Positions 9,139 through 17,269 of a stretch of DNA of 64,000 nt are shown here, piece after piece; within the stretch, counting starts at the first letter, position 1, and every line of letters begins with the position of its first letter. The stretch is from Bordetella parapertussis (GTDB lineage Bacteria; Pseudomonadota; Gammaproteobacteria; Burkholderiales; Burkholderiaceae_C), in assembly GCA_945878065.1 (NCBI GenBank), contig CAMDXA010000002.1, forward strand, positions 72,049 through 136,048, in the 5' to 3' direction. Under the pieces are notes generated by a model. It did no database searches. It had not been told where the DNA came from and was given only the letters and a program-made list of their open reading frames with translations. The translations under genes and the position numbers were made by a program.

Positions 9139-10047
9139 ATGTACCAAGTAAAAAACATTTCTCGCACAAGCTTCATCCGCTTGCGGCAACTCAACTACCA
9201 CGTACGTGAATGGGGAACTCCTCGCCCGGAACAGTTGCCGCTGTTCATGGTGCACGGTTGGATGGATGTCAGCGCATCTTTCCAATTTGTGGTGGATGCC
9301 ATGCAGCAAGACCGCCACATCATTGCGCCTGACTGGCGCGGCTTTGGACTCACCGATGTGGGAGAAGTCGACACCTTCTGGTACCCCGACTACCTGGCCG
9401 ATCTGGATGCATTGGTTGACCATTTCCAACCCGAAGGACACATCGATTTGCTGGGCCACAGCATGGGCGGCACCGTCGTGTCCATGTATGCCGGTGCGAG
9501 ACCCGAGCGTATTCGTCGCCTGATCAACCTGGAAGGCTTTGGTCTGGCTGCCACCAAACCAACGCAAGCACCTGGCCGCTATGCAAAATGGTTGAACGAA
9601 GTCAAAGCTGCTCGCCAAGGCGAAATGAATTTGCGAACCTATCCCGACAGCGAAGCAGTCGCGCAACGCTTGATCAAAACCAATCCGCGTTTGCGTTTGG
9701 ACAAAGCGCAATGGTTGGCACAGCATTGGGCCAAGCCCAACAGCAAGGGCGAATGGGAAATTCTGGGTCACCCGGCGCACAAAGTGATCAACCCTTATTT
9801 GTTTCGCGTGGAAGAAATGCTGGCCATCTACCAAAGCATCAGCGCACCTGTGCTCAACGTCGAAGCCAGCCAAAACGATCTTGAAAAATGGTGGCAAGGC
9901 AAATACAAGCTGGAAGAATTTCACGAGCGCTTAAAACACATCAAAGACATTCAGAGCGTCACCATACAAGATGCTGGTCACATGATGCACCACGACCAGC
10001 CATTTGAGTTGGCACAACATATCGAGGCGTTTTTGCAGCAGCCATGA
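9139..10047 (+). CDS. Alpha/beta hydrolase
   Basis: Serine hydrolase of the alpha/beta fold; the substrate is unknown. Visible are FMVHGWMDVS (oxyanion region), the nucleophile elbow GHSMGG, an acidic region, and the C-terminal catalytic His in DAGHMMHHDQP. With the ATG at 9139 (MYQVKN) it has 302 residues; GAG lies six to eight bases upstream. ATGs at 9112 and 9127 are in frame but the first overlaps the divergent acyl-CoA synthetase start. The end overlaps the next gene in ATGA, which implies coupling with the flavoprotein. Confidence 0.85.
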   Translation: MYQVKNISRTSFIRLRQLNYHVREWGTPRPEQLPLFMVHGWMDVSASFQFVVDAMQQDRHIIAPDWRGFGLTDVGEVDTFWYPDYLADLDALVDHFQPEGHIDLLGHSMGGTVVSMYAGARPERIRRLINLEGFGLAATKPTQAPGRYAKWLNEVKAARQGEMNLRTYPDSEAVAQRLIKTNPRLRLDKAQWLAQHWAKPNSKGEWEILGHPAHKVINPYLFRVEEMLAIYQSISAPVLNVEASQNDLEKWWQGKYKLEEFHERLKHIKDIQSVTIQDAGHMMHHDQPFELAQHIEAFLQQP

Positions 10048-11285
10048 CCCAGGTCGATGTGCTGATCATTGGTGCAGGTGCTGCAGGTTTGTTTTGCGCG
10101 GGCGTAGCGGCACAACAAGGTTTGAATGTCTTACTGTTAGACCATTACCCCAAGGTGGCGGAAAAAATCCGCATCTCAGGCGGCGGGCGCAGCAACTTCA
10201 CCAACAAAGATATTGACCCGCGCGCGCCGCACACGCATTTTCTCGGCGACAACCCCATGTTCGCGCGTAGCGCACTCAGCCGCTACACCGCGCAAGATTT
10301 CATTGATTTGGTCAAAAAACACGACATTGGTTTCCATGAAAAGCACAAAGGCCAACTGTTTTGCGACCGCAGTGCGCAAGACCTGATCGACATGCTTTTG
10401 CGCGAGTGCGAAGCCGGTGCCATGGGCGGCAAAGTCACACGCTGGCAGCCTTGCAATTTGTTGGGTTTGCAATACAGCGATGCGCCCGAGCCTCACTACG
10501 TGGCTGACACTGCCCAAGGCCAGGTGCAAGCGCGAGCCTTGGTGGTCGCCAGCGGCGGTTTGTCCATCCCCAAGATTGGTGCTACTGACATCGGTTACCG
10601 CTTGGCCAAGCAGTTCAGCTTGCGAATGGTCGAGCCGCGCCCCGCTTTGGTGCCTCTCACTTTCTCCACTGCCGACTGGCAGCCTTATGCGGCGCTGGCC
10701 GGGTTGTCGCTGCCGGTGGCCATGCAAACCGGTGAAGGCAAAAAAACCACGGTGTTCAACGAAGACCTGCTGTTCACGCACCGAGGTTTGTCGGGTCCGG
10801 CGGTGCTGCAAATTTCCAGTTATTGGCAAACCGGCAAGCCCATTCGCCTGAACCTGTTGCCAGACACCGATTTGGCGCAAGCGCTGGTGCAGGCCAAGCA
10901 GTCCAGCAAAAAATCCTTGTCCAACACGCTTGCCACCTGGCTACCGTCGCGTCTGGCCGACACTTGGACAGCCACGCAGAGTGATTGGCAGAAAAGCCTG
11001 CCTGACACCCCGGACAAAGCCTTGCAGCGGTTGGCTGCCTCTTTACAAACTTGGGCGCTGACACCCTCCGGTACCGAGGGATACGCCAAGGCCGAGGTCA
11101 CCGCTGGCGGCGTTGACACACGGGATTTGTCCCAACAAACCATGGAATCCAAGCAACCGGGGCTGTATTTCATCGGGGAAGTGGTCGACATCACGGGTTG
11201 GTTGGGCGGCTACAACTTCCAATGGGCTTGGGCCAGCGCCCACGCCTGTGCAAAGGCCTTGGCAGCCCGGCTCAAACCGTTATAA
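10044..11285 (+). CDS. HI0933/YhiN-like FAD-dependent oxidoreductase
   Basis: Flavoprotein of the HI0933 (BaiN/YhiN, TIGR03862-like) family; the reaction is not established for most members. The 413 residues begin with the dinucleotide-binding GAGAAGLFCA (residues 10-19), then ISGGGRSNFTN, the family hallmark, a middle domain, and the C-terminal second FAD contact near YFIGEVVDITGWLGGYNFQWAWASG-like sequence. It overlaps the hydrolase by 4 bp. The last codons contain a good sigma-70 promoter for rpsU. Confidence 0.9.
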   Translation: MTQVDVLIIGAGAAGLFCAGVAAQQGLNVLLLDHYPKVAEKIRISGGGRSNFTNKDIDPRAPHTHFLGDNPMFARSALSRYTAQDFIDLVKKHDIGFHEKHKGQLFCDRSAQDLIDMLLRECEAGAMGGKVTRWQPCNLLGLQYSDAPEPHYVADTAQGQVQARALVVASGGLSIPKIGATDIGYRLAKQFSLRMVEPRPALVPLTFSTADWQPYAALAGLSLPVAMQTGEGKKTTVFNEDLLFTHRGLSGPAVLQISSYWQTGKPIRLNLLPDTDLAQALVQAKQSSKKSLSNTLATWLPSRLADTWTATQSDWQKSLPDTPDKALQRLAASLQTWALTPSGTEGYAKAEVTAGGVDTRDLSQQTMESKQPGLYFIGEVVDITGWLGGYNFQWAWASAHACAKALAARLKPL

Positions 11286-11286
11286 T
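11259..11286 (+). promoter_or_regulatory. Predicted sigma-70 promoter of rpsU
   Basis: TTGGCA at 11259-11264 and a perfect TATAAT at 11281-11286 are separated by 16 bp. The site overlaps the end of the flavoprotein gene and would give rpsU a leader of about 115 nt. Confidence 0.65.
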
Positions 11287-11306
11287 GTTGGATTTTCCGG
11301 CCATCC

Positions 11307-11331
11307 CCCGACAGCCAAACCCTCCGTCGGG
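11307..11331 (+). other. Hairpin in the rpsU leader
   Basis: CCCGAC (11307-11312) pairs with GTCGGG (11326-11331) across a 13-nt loop. No T-run follows, so it is not a simple terminator. It lies just after the predicted transcription start and may stabilise or regulate the leader (inference). Confidence 0.35.
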
Positions 11332-11406
11332 CACCACCGCTTCGCAGGCCTTGAAGTCCGATCTTCTTCATATGCCGAGCGTGCACATTTTTGAAAATTG
11401 TTGTCA

Positions 11407-11619
11407 ATGACCACTATCCGTGTAAAAGAAAACGAACCCTTTGACGTGGCTTTGCGCCGCTTCAAGCGCACCATCGAAAAACTCGGTTTGCTGACCGACC
11501 TTCGCGCCCGTGAGTTTTATGAAAAACCCACCGCCGAGCGCAAACGCAAAAAAGCTGCCGCAGTCAAGCGCCATTACAAGCGCGTTCGCAGCATGCAGTT
11601 GCCGAAAAAACTCTACTGA
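11407..11619 (+). CDS. rpsU: 30S ribosomal protein S21
   Basis: Small basic protein of the 30S subunit near the anti-Shine-Dalgarno region of 16S rRNA. The 70 residues read [21 protein letters not shown] at the start and end in the lysine/arginine-rich [18 protein letters not shown], full length for betaproteobacteria. The ATG at 11407 is used, as an upstream in-frame codon would add only three residues. It has its own promoter and a strong terminator follows, so yqeY beyond it may depend on readthrough or its own promoter. The primase and sigma-factor genes that accompany rpsU in enterobacteria are not here. Confidence 0.97.
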
Positions 11620-11654
11620 TCTGCTTGCAGGCCACGGCCTGAACAGGCTCGCCC

Positions 11655-11680
11655 GGCCCAGCCCGCGCGGGCCTTTTTTT
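11655..11680 (+). terminator. Intrinsic terminator after rpsU
   Basis: The GC-rich self-complementary GCCCGCGCGGGC, flanked by GGCCCA, is followed directly by seven T. It lies 35 bp after the rpsU stop and 20 bp before yqeY. Confidence 0.8.
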
Positions 11681-11699
11681 ATTTGTACTGGAGAACCCC

Positions 11700-12146
11700 A
11701 TGAGCCTCAAACAACAAATCACTGAAGACATGAAAACAGCGATGCGCGCCAAAGACAGCGTGCGCTTGGGCACCATCCGATTGTTACAAGCCGCAATGAA
11801 GCAAAAAGAGGTCGATGAGCGTGTCGAACTTGACGACATCATGGTCATCGCCATCGTGGACAAATTGATCAAGCAACGCAAAGACTCTGTCGCCGCCTAC
11901 CAAAGTGCGGGGCGCCAAGATTTGGCCGACATCGAAACTGCCGAAATCGTGGTTTTACAAGCCTATTTGCCACAGCGCCTCAACGCTCAAGAGGTGCAGC
12001 ATGCAGTCGCAGCCATCGTCGCAGAGTTGGGTGCAAGCGGCCCTGGCGATATGGGCAAGGTCATGGGCGCTGTCAAAGCGCAGCTTGCAGGCAAAGCAGA
12101 CATGGGTGAAGTCAGTGCTGCGGTCAAGGCCGCATTGACCAAATAA
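11700..12146 (+). CDS. yqeY: GatB/YqeY domain protein
   Basis: YqeY-family protein resembling the C-terminal tRNA-contacting domain of GatB; free-standing members are associated with tRNA metabolism but the role is unclear. The 148 residues start MSLKQQITEDMKTAMRAKDS and contain LGTIRLLQAAMKQKEVDER, both diagnostic, and a C-terminal ASGPGDMGKVMGAVK region. A good ribosome-binding site (CTGGAGAACCCC) precedes the ATG. The position directly after rpsU is the usual arrangement. Confidence 0.95.
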   Translation: MSLKQQITEDMKTAMRAKDSVRLGTIRLLQAAMKQKEVDERVELDDIMVIAIVDKLIKQRKDSVAAYQSAGRQDLADIETAEIVVLQAYLPQRLNAQEVQHAVAAIVAELGASGPGDMGKVMGAVKAQLAGKADMGEVSAAVKAALTK

Positions 12147-12193
12147 AGCCAATTTCCTTCACCCATTCCAATCAAACAAGCCGCATATCGTTC

Positions 12194-12268
12194 ATGCCTA
12201 AAATCACCGCACATTGTCGCGCTGGTCCCAGCATGTCGCCTGCCAACTTTTCTTCGCAAACACCGTGA
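12194..12268 (+). CDS. Possible 24-residue leader ORF before the ABC ATPase gene
   Basis: ATG at 12194 opens a 24-codon frame (begins MPKITAHCRAG, ends ANFSSQTP) whose TGA overlaps the GTG start of the following ABC transporter gene in a GTGA junction. No ribosome-binding site is obvious. It may be a translational coupler or a chance frame; the peptide resembles nothing I know. Confidence 0.25.
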   Translation: MPKITAHCRAGPSMSPANFSSQTP

Positions 12269-13353
12269 CCGATTCCTCTGTTTACTTGCGCATAGATCAC
12301 GTCACCAAGCGTTTTGGTGAAACCCTTGCGGTCAACGATGTCAGTCTGGGCATTGATCGCGGTGAAATATTTGCGTTGCTCGGCTCCTCAGGCTGCGGGA
12401 AATCGACTTTGCTTCGGGTGCTTTCAGGGTTTGAGACGCCCACCAGTGGGCGCGTTTTGCTGGACGGCAAAGACGTCACCGATTTGCCGCCCTATGAGCG
12501 CCCAATGAACATGATGTTCCAGTCGTACGCACTTTTCCCCCACCTCAATGTCTGGGAAAACGTGGCATTTGGCTTGAAGCGCGATGGCGTTGCCAAAGCG
12601 GAAATTCAACAACGGGTCGAAGACATGCTGCAACTGGTGCAATTGCAAAAATTTGCCAAACGTAGCCCGCACCAGTTGTCAGGCGGCCAGCAACAACGCG
12701 TGGCGTTGGCGCGCAGTCTGGTCAAGCGACCGCAGTTACTTCTGCTCGATGAACCGCTGGGTGCGCTTGATAAAAAATTGCGCGAAGAAACCCAAGTGGA
12801 ATTGGTCAAGATCATCAAACAAGTGGGCGTGACCTGTGTCATGGTGACGCATGATCAAGACGAAGCCATGACCATGGCAGACCGTATTGCCGTGATGAGC
12901 GAAGGACGGTTTTTGCAAGTGGGCGCGCCCAGCGAAGTCTACGAATATCCCAACTGCCGATTTGTTGCTGACTTTGTTGGCAATGTGAACTTGGTCGATG
13001 GCGAAATCACAGTAGATGATGCAGAAAAAACCGTTGTACAAAGTGATGTCTGCAGTTTTTTTGTGGGCCACGGTATCTCCGGCCACTTAGGAATGCAAGT
13101 GACGGTGGCACTGCGGCCTGAAAAAATTCATTTAAGCCTAGATAATCTGGCCAACACACACAACACGGTCGCCTGTACGGTGGACAGCTTGTCGTACTTT
13201 GGCAGTTACACCAGTTACCACTTAAAAATGGGCAATGGACAACTGCTTCAAGCTTGGGTCACAAACACCAACCGTCACCATGAAAATATTGAGATCGGTC
13301 AAAAACTGTGGGCGCATTGGTATGACAACGCCATGGTGGTTCTTGACCGCTGA
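12265..13353 (+). CDS. PotA/PotG-like polyamine ABC transporter ATP-binding protein
   Basis: ATPase subunit of a spermidine/putrescine-type importer (or related Fe/thiamine class). The 362-residue frame has Walker A GSSGCGKST, the Q-loop in MMFQSYALFPH, signature LSGGQQQR, Walker B LLLLDEPLGALD, the switch His in MVTHDQDEA, and a C-terminal TOBE domain (LRPEKIHLS). The GTG at 12265 (VTDSSVYLRIDHVTKRFG) is chosen; a TTG 17 codons upstream is possible. No permease or binding-protein genes are adjacent, so this ATPase is an orphan or is served from elsewhere. It converges on pmbA. Confidence 0.85.
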   Translation: MTDSSVYLRIDHVTKRFGETLAVNDVSLGIDRGEIFALLGSSGCGKSTLLRVLSGFETPTSGRVLLDGKDVTDLPPYERPMNMMFQSYALFPHLNVWENVAFGLKRDGVAKAEIQQRVEDMLQLVQLQKFAKRSPHQLSGGQQQRVALARSLVKRPQLLLLDEPLGALDKKLREETQVELVKIIKQVGVTCVMVTHDQDEAMTMADRIAVMSEGRFLQVGAPSEVYEYPNCRFVADFVGNVNLVDGEITVDDAEKTVVQSDVCSFFVGHGISGHLGMQVTVALRPEKIHLSLDNLANTHNTVACTVDSLSYFGSYTSYHLKMGNGQLLQAWVTNTNRHHENIEIGQKLWAHWYDNAMVVLDR

Positions 13354-13359
13354 TGCTTT

Positions 13360-14748
13360 TTAAGCGCCAGCGACTTTCATGCGGTTGATCAACACCGAGC
13401 CAATGGTTTTGGCGCCATAGTTATAGGTGTCTGAACCTACGGCTTCTATGCCCATCAGCATGTCTTTCATGTTGCCGGCGATGGTGATTTCTTGCACGGG
13501 ATACGCGATTTCACCCTTCTCGACCCAGAACCCGCTGGCACCACGCGAGTAGTCCCCCGTGACGTAGTTGATGCCCTGCCCCATGAGTTCGATCACGAAT
13601 AAACCTGTGCCCAGTTTTTTCAACATGGCTTTGAGATCGTCTTGACTGCGGGTTTGGGTAGAGCGCATCACCAGATTGTGCGAACCGCCAGAGTTGCCTG
13701 TGGTTTGCATGCCCAGTTTGCGTGCTGAATAACTGCTGAGGAAATAGCCCTGCACTTGGCCGTTTTGAATGATGTCGCGCGCTTGGGTTTTGACCCCTTC
13801 ATCATCAAACGGTGAGCTGCCTTTGCCGCGCATGACAAATGGGTCTTCATGCACCTGTATGTGTGAGGGCAGTACTTGTTTGCCCAATGAGTCCAACAAA
13901 AAACTGCTTTTGCGATAAAGGGCGCCGCCGCTGAGTGCATGCACCAAACCGCCCAACAAACCGGCCGCCAGCGGCGACTCGAACAACACCGGACAACTGA
14001 CCGTGCGGATTTTGCGGGCGTGCAAACGGCTGAGTGCACGCTCTGCAGCATATCGCCCAATCACTTCGGGAGCGGCCAATTCGTTCGGATGGCGCATGGA
14101 GCTGTACCAGGCGTCCCGTTGCATGTCATCACCCGTGCCTGCAATCGGTGCCACTGAGACACTGTGCCTAGAGCTGGCATAACCCCCTCTGAAACCATGC
14201 GTGTGGGCACTGAAAAAATGGCTTTGCTGGACAGACACCGCAGCACCTTCGCTGTTGGTAATGCCCGCATCGGTTTGAAGAGCAGCGGCTTCACAGCGAA
14301 GCGCCAGAGTGGCGGCCTCCTCACTGCTGATCGCCCACGGATGGAATAAGTCTAAATCGCGCTGGTCATGGGCGATCAGGGATTCTTGCGGCAATTCCGC
14401 CATAGGATCTTGCGCCGTGAAACGGGCAATGTCATGCGCTGCTTGGACGGTACGTTCAATAGCCGCCTCAGAAAAATCAGAAGTACTGGCATTGCCACGG
14501 CGGTGACCCACGTACACCGTGATACCCAACGATTTGTCGCGGTTACGCTCTACGTTTTCAAGTTCGCCTTTGCGCACCGACACGCTCAGGCCACAACCTT
14601 CGGAAGCTTGGGCAGCTGCGTCGCTGGCACCCAAGCGTTTGGCATGGGCTAGTGCACTGTCAACCAGAGCTTCAAATTGGGCACGGCTGTGGCTGAATCC
14701 AGGCAGAGGTTTGTCGTGGGCGGTAGGGGGGGTGGAAAAGGGTTTCAT
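13360..14748 (-). CDS. pmbA: Metalloprotease-like PmbA/TldE
   Basis: Partner subunit of the TldD-TldE protease, which matures microcin B17 and degrades CcdA in E. coli. TldE itself lacks the zinc HExxH motif, and none is seen here, so it depends on TldD, which is not in the window. The 462 residues show LSVSVRKGELENVERNRDKSLG near the N-terminus and the C-terminal GDYSRGASGFWVEKGEI and PVQEITIAGNMKDML, typical of the family. It is divergent from yjgA with a 41-bp gap, an arrangement common in proteobacteria. Confidence 0.95.
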   Translation of the reverse strand: MKPFSTPPTAHDKPLPGFSHSRAQFEALVDSALAHAKRLGASDAAAQASEGCGLSVSVRKGELENVERNRDKSLGITVYVGHRRGNASTSDFSEAAIERTVQAAHDIARFTAQDPMAELPQESLIAHDQRDLDLFHPWAISSEEAATLALRCEAAALQTDAGITNSEGAAVSVQQSHFFSAHTHGFRGGYASSRHSVSVAPIAGTGDDMQRDAWYSSMRHPNELAAPEVIGRYAAERALSRLHARKIRTVSCPVLFESPLAAGLLGGLVHALSGGALYRKSSFLLDSLGKQVLPSHIQVHEDPFVMRGKGSSPFDDEGVKTQARDIIQNGQVQGYFLSSYSARKLGMQTTGNSGGSHNLVMRSTQTRSQDDLKAMLKKLGTGLFVIELMGQGINYVTGDYSRGASGFWVEKGEIAYPVQEITIAGNMKDMLMGIEAVGSDTYNYGAKTIGSVLINRMKVAGA

Positions 14749-14789
14749 ATCGACGGCTATGATACTTGCCAGACCATTACCCCCACGTT

Positions 14790-15431
14790 ATGTCACGCAA
14801 ACCCACCAAAGGTTATTACGTCAAAGGCCATTTTGTGGCCGAAGGCAGCGAACTCGATCTTGAGCTCAAACGCGAACTCAAAGGCAGCGACAGCGCCAGC
14901 CGCACCGACCTTAAACGCGAAAGCTTTGAGCTGCAAAAGCTAGGCGAAGACCTGTTGCAACTGCGCCAAGATGCCATGCAGCAATTGGTGGCGCAGCAGC
15001 ATGTGCCCGAACTGCTTTTCGAAGCGATACGCGACGCCAAAAAAATCACCAACTTCGAAGGCCTGCGCCGTCAAATGCAGTATGTGGGCAAGCTCATGCG
15101 CAAGCTCGATGCGTCACAAGTCCAGGCCATCAGAGACGCCTTGGATGTGCAACACAACGGCAGTGCAGAGGAGACGCTGGCTCTGCATATGAGCGAACAT
15201 TGGCGCGACCGTTTGCTCAAAGACGACCAAGCTTTGGCCGATTGGCTGATCGCACACCCTGACACAGACAGCCAGCAATTGCGCGCCCTGATTCGCCAAG
15301 CCAGAAAAGATGGCCTGCCTGACAAATCCGCTGTCTCTCAGGGCGCGTTTCCCAGACAAGGCCGCGCTTACCGGGATATCTTCAAGTTGGTCCGCGACCA
15401 ATTGAACGCTGCAAAAGTTGTCTCATCATGA
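14790..15431 (+). CDS. yjgA: Ribosome biogenesis factor YjgA (DarP, DUF615)
   Basis: DUF615 protein that associates with late 50S assembly intermediates in E. coli. The 213 residues start MSRKPTKGYYVKGHFV, then carry long charged helices (LKRELKGSDS, ESFELQKLGEDLLQL) and the C-terminal GRAYRDIFKLVRDQL motif. The ATG at 14790 is preferred over one eight codons upstream. It is divergent from pmbA and overlaps mog in ATGA, so it is probably coupled to it. Confidence 0.93.
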   Translation: MSRKPTKGYYVKGHFVAEGSELDLELKRELKGSDSASRTDLKRESFELQKLGEDLLQLRQDAMQQLVAQQHVPELLFEAIRDAKKITNFEGLRRQMQYVGKLMRKLDASQVQAIRDALDVQHNGSAEETLALHMSEHWRDRLLKDDQALADWLIAHPDTDSQQLRALIRQARKDGLPDKSAVSQGAFPRQGRAYRDIFKLVRDQLNAAKVVSS

Positions 15432-16036
15432 ATGCTGATCCCTCGCTTGATCCTGTACGCATAGGCATTGTCTCCATCAGTGACCGCGCTTCAAGCGGGA
15501 CCTACGAAGACAAAGGGCTACCTGCGTTGCGTGAATGGCTACAGCAAGCTTTGCACAATCCCCTGGCCTTTGAACCCCGATTGATTCCGGACGAGCAAGC
15601 GCTGATCAGCCAAACCTTGAAAGAACTTGTACATGCCGGTTGCGCGTTGGTGCTCACCACCGGCGGAACCGGGCCGGCGGTGCGAGATGTCACACCTGAA
15701 GCCACCTTGGCAGTGGCAGACAAAGAAATGCCCGGCTTTGGCGAGCAAATGCGGCAAATCAGCCTGCGCTTTGTGCCAACCGCCATTCTTTCTCGGCAAG
15801 TCGCTGTGGTTCGCGGCAGCAGCCTGATCATCAACTTGCCAGGCCAACCCAAATCCATCACTGAAACGCTGGGCGGCTTGAAAGATGCCCAAGGCTTGTC
15901 GTTGGTTGACGGTATTTTTGCTGCCGTGCCTTATTGCATCGACCTGATTGGCGGTCCGTATTTGCAAACGCGCGACAGCTTTTGCAAAGCATTCCGACCA
16001 AAAAATGTCCAGCGGCCTTACCCGGCCAAACCCTGA
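15428..16036 (+). CDS. mog: Molybdopterin adenylyltransferase Mog
   Basis: Adenylylates molybdopterin before metal insertion in molybdenum-cofactor synthesis. The 202 residues carry RIGIVSISDRASSGTYEDKG, the MPT-binding LTTGGTGPAVRDVTPEAT, and LIINLPGQPKSITETL, all hallmarks of the MogA/MoaB fold; the length and the C-terminal region fit Mog. It follows yjgA with a 4-bp overlap and converges on an unknown gene. A cell that keeps Mog uses at least one molybdoenzyme. Confidence 0.94.
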   Translation: MNADPSLDPVRIGIVSISDRASSGTYEDKGLPALREWLQQALHNPLAFEPRLIPDEQALISQTLKELVHAGCALVLTTGGTGPAVRDVTPEATLAVADKEMPGFGEQMRQISLRFVPTAILSRQVAVVRGSSLIINLPGQPKSITETLGGLKDAQGLSLVDGIFAAVPYCIDLIGGPYLQTRDSFCKAFRPKNVQRPYPAKP

Positions 16037-16040
16037 AGTA

Positions 16041-16445
16041 TCAAGTCGCCTCCAAGTGGAAAGCGACTTGGTTGATATCGAAATACATCTTCTCAAAAAA
16101 CATTTCACAAGATGCATTACCACCGCTGACCAAACGCAGATTGGCCGACTCAGGACTTTGCATCAAGGCCTCCTGCGGTGAAAACTGAAGCGTGGAAAAC
16201 ACATATTTTTCCAGCGACCTCAAGAACACGGCAAAACCGGGCACTTTGAGTTGTGCCGGGTCTTCGCAAACCATCCACCAATGTGAATGGAATTGATTGG
16301 GTGGAAACAGTTGCAACTTCACCATGCAGTCACTCACCATCAAGCCGTATTGCTCGATGCTGAAAGACAAATCAGCGCTGTAGTCGTCGCTTGGCAGTTG
16401 GTTAAACACCAAACTGTGGGGGTGCAATTTGATAAATGCAGGCAT
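16041..16445 (-). CDS. Protein of unknown function (134 aa)
   Basis: I do not recognise this protein. It is 134 residues, soluble-looking, rich in Phe, Ser and Gln, with MPAFIKLHPHSLVFNQLPSDDY at the start region, FHSHWWMVCEDP in the middle and no signal peptide or membrane segment. It is 41 bp downstream of cysE on the same strand, so may be the third gene of trmJ-cysE, and its stop lies 4 bp from the convergent mog stop. Its codon use is like that of neighbours, and a start ATG is at 16443-16445. Confidence 0.7.
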   Translation of the reverse strand: MPAFIKLHPHSLVFNQLPSDDYSADLSFSIEQYGLMVSDCMVKLQLFPPNQFHSHWWMVCEDPAQLKVPGFAVFLRSLEKYVFSTLQFSPQEALMQSPESANLRLVSGGNASCEMFFEKMYFDINQVAFHLEAT

Positions 16446-16486
16446 GGCTCAAGAATCGACAGGAATCGGACCGGCTTTAAACCGTC

Positions 16487-17260
16487 TCAATCAATCAGCT
16501 TGTTGAGTTTTTCAATATCGGTATCCACATTTTTTGCGGCATCTTCAGGCACACAATCCGCACGGTTGAAAACGCCATTGGACAATTTCTCCAAGGCCTG
16601 CCAGAGCATGGCAATTTGCTTGTCTTGCTCTGCCGTGTAGTCGATCAGACCGCGAATGGCCTGACTCAGCGGGTCGTCGTTTTGCGTCACACCGTATGCT
16701 GAAAAGCCCATTTTGGAGGCGACTTCCTCGCGCACCGCATCGGTTTTGGCTTCGATGATGCGCGCCGGGTTACCGACCGCTGTGGCACCTGCGGGCACAG
16801 GTTTGGTCACCACGGCATTGCTGCCGATCTTGGCGCCATCGCCCACAGAGAAACCACCAAGCACCTTGGCACCGGCACCCACCACCACATTGCGACCCAA
16901 GGTGGGGTGGCGTTTGGCACCTTTGTAGAGTGAGGTTCCACCCAAGGTCACGCCTTGGTAAATGGTGCAACCATCGCCGATCTCTGCAGTTTCCCCGACC
17001 ACCACGCCCATGGCATGGTCAAAAAAAACACCGCTACCAATGACGGCAGCCGGATGGATTTCGATGCCCGTTAAAAACCGCGACACATTCGATATGAAAC
17101 GCCCCAGCCATTTCAGACCCACTCCCCAGCAAGCATGCGCCCAACGGTGCATGACCATGGCATGTAAGCCCGGATAACAGGTCAGGACCTCGAAACCACT
17201 GCGCGCGGCAGGATCGCGTTCGAGAATAGTTTGTATATCAGCGCGGATTCTTGAAAACAT
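16487..17260 (-). CDS. cysE: Serine O-acetyltransferase CysE
   Basis: Transfers acetyl from acetyl-CoA to serine, giving O-acetylserine for cysteine synthesis. The 257 residues have the N-terminal helical part ([19 protein letters not shown]) and a left-handed beta-helix of hexapeptide repeats ([27 protein letters not shown], [33 protein letters not shown]). The catalytic His is in FFDHAMG. It lies 9 bp after trmJ on the same strand. The tail of about 60 residues after the barrel is longer than in the E. coli enzyme. Confidence 0.96.
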   Translation of the reverse strand: MFSRIRADIQTILERDPAARSGFEVLTCYPGLHAMVMHRWAHACWGVGLKWLGRFISNVSRFLTGIEIHPAAVIGSGVFFDHAMGVVVGETAEIGDGCTIYQGVTLGGTSLYKGAKRHPTLGRNVVVGAGAKVLGGFSVGDGAKIGSNAVVTKPVPAGATAVGNPARIIEAKTDAVREEVASKMGFSAYGVTQNDDPLSQAIRGLIDYTAEQDKQIAMLWQALEKLSNGVFNRADCVPEDAAKNVDTDIEKLNKLID

Positions 17261-17269
17261 GCGAAGAGT

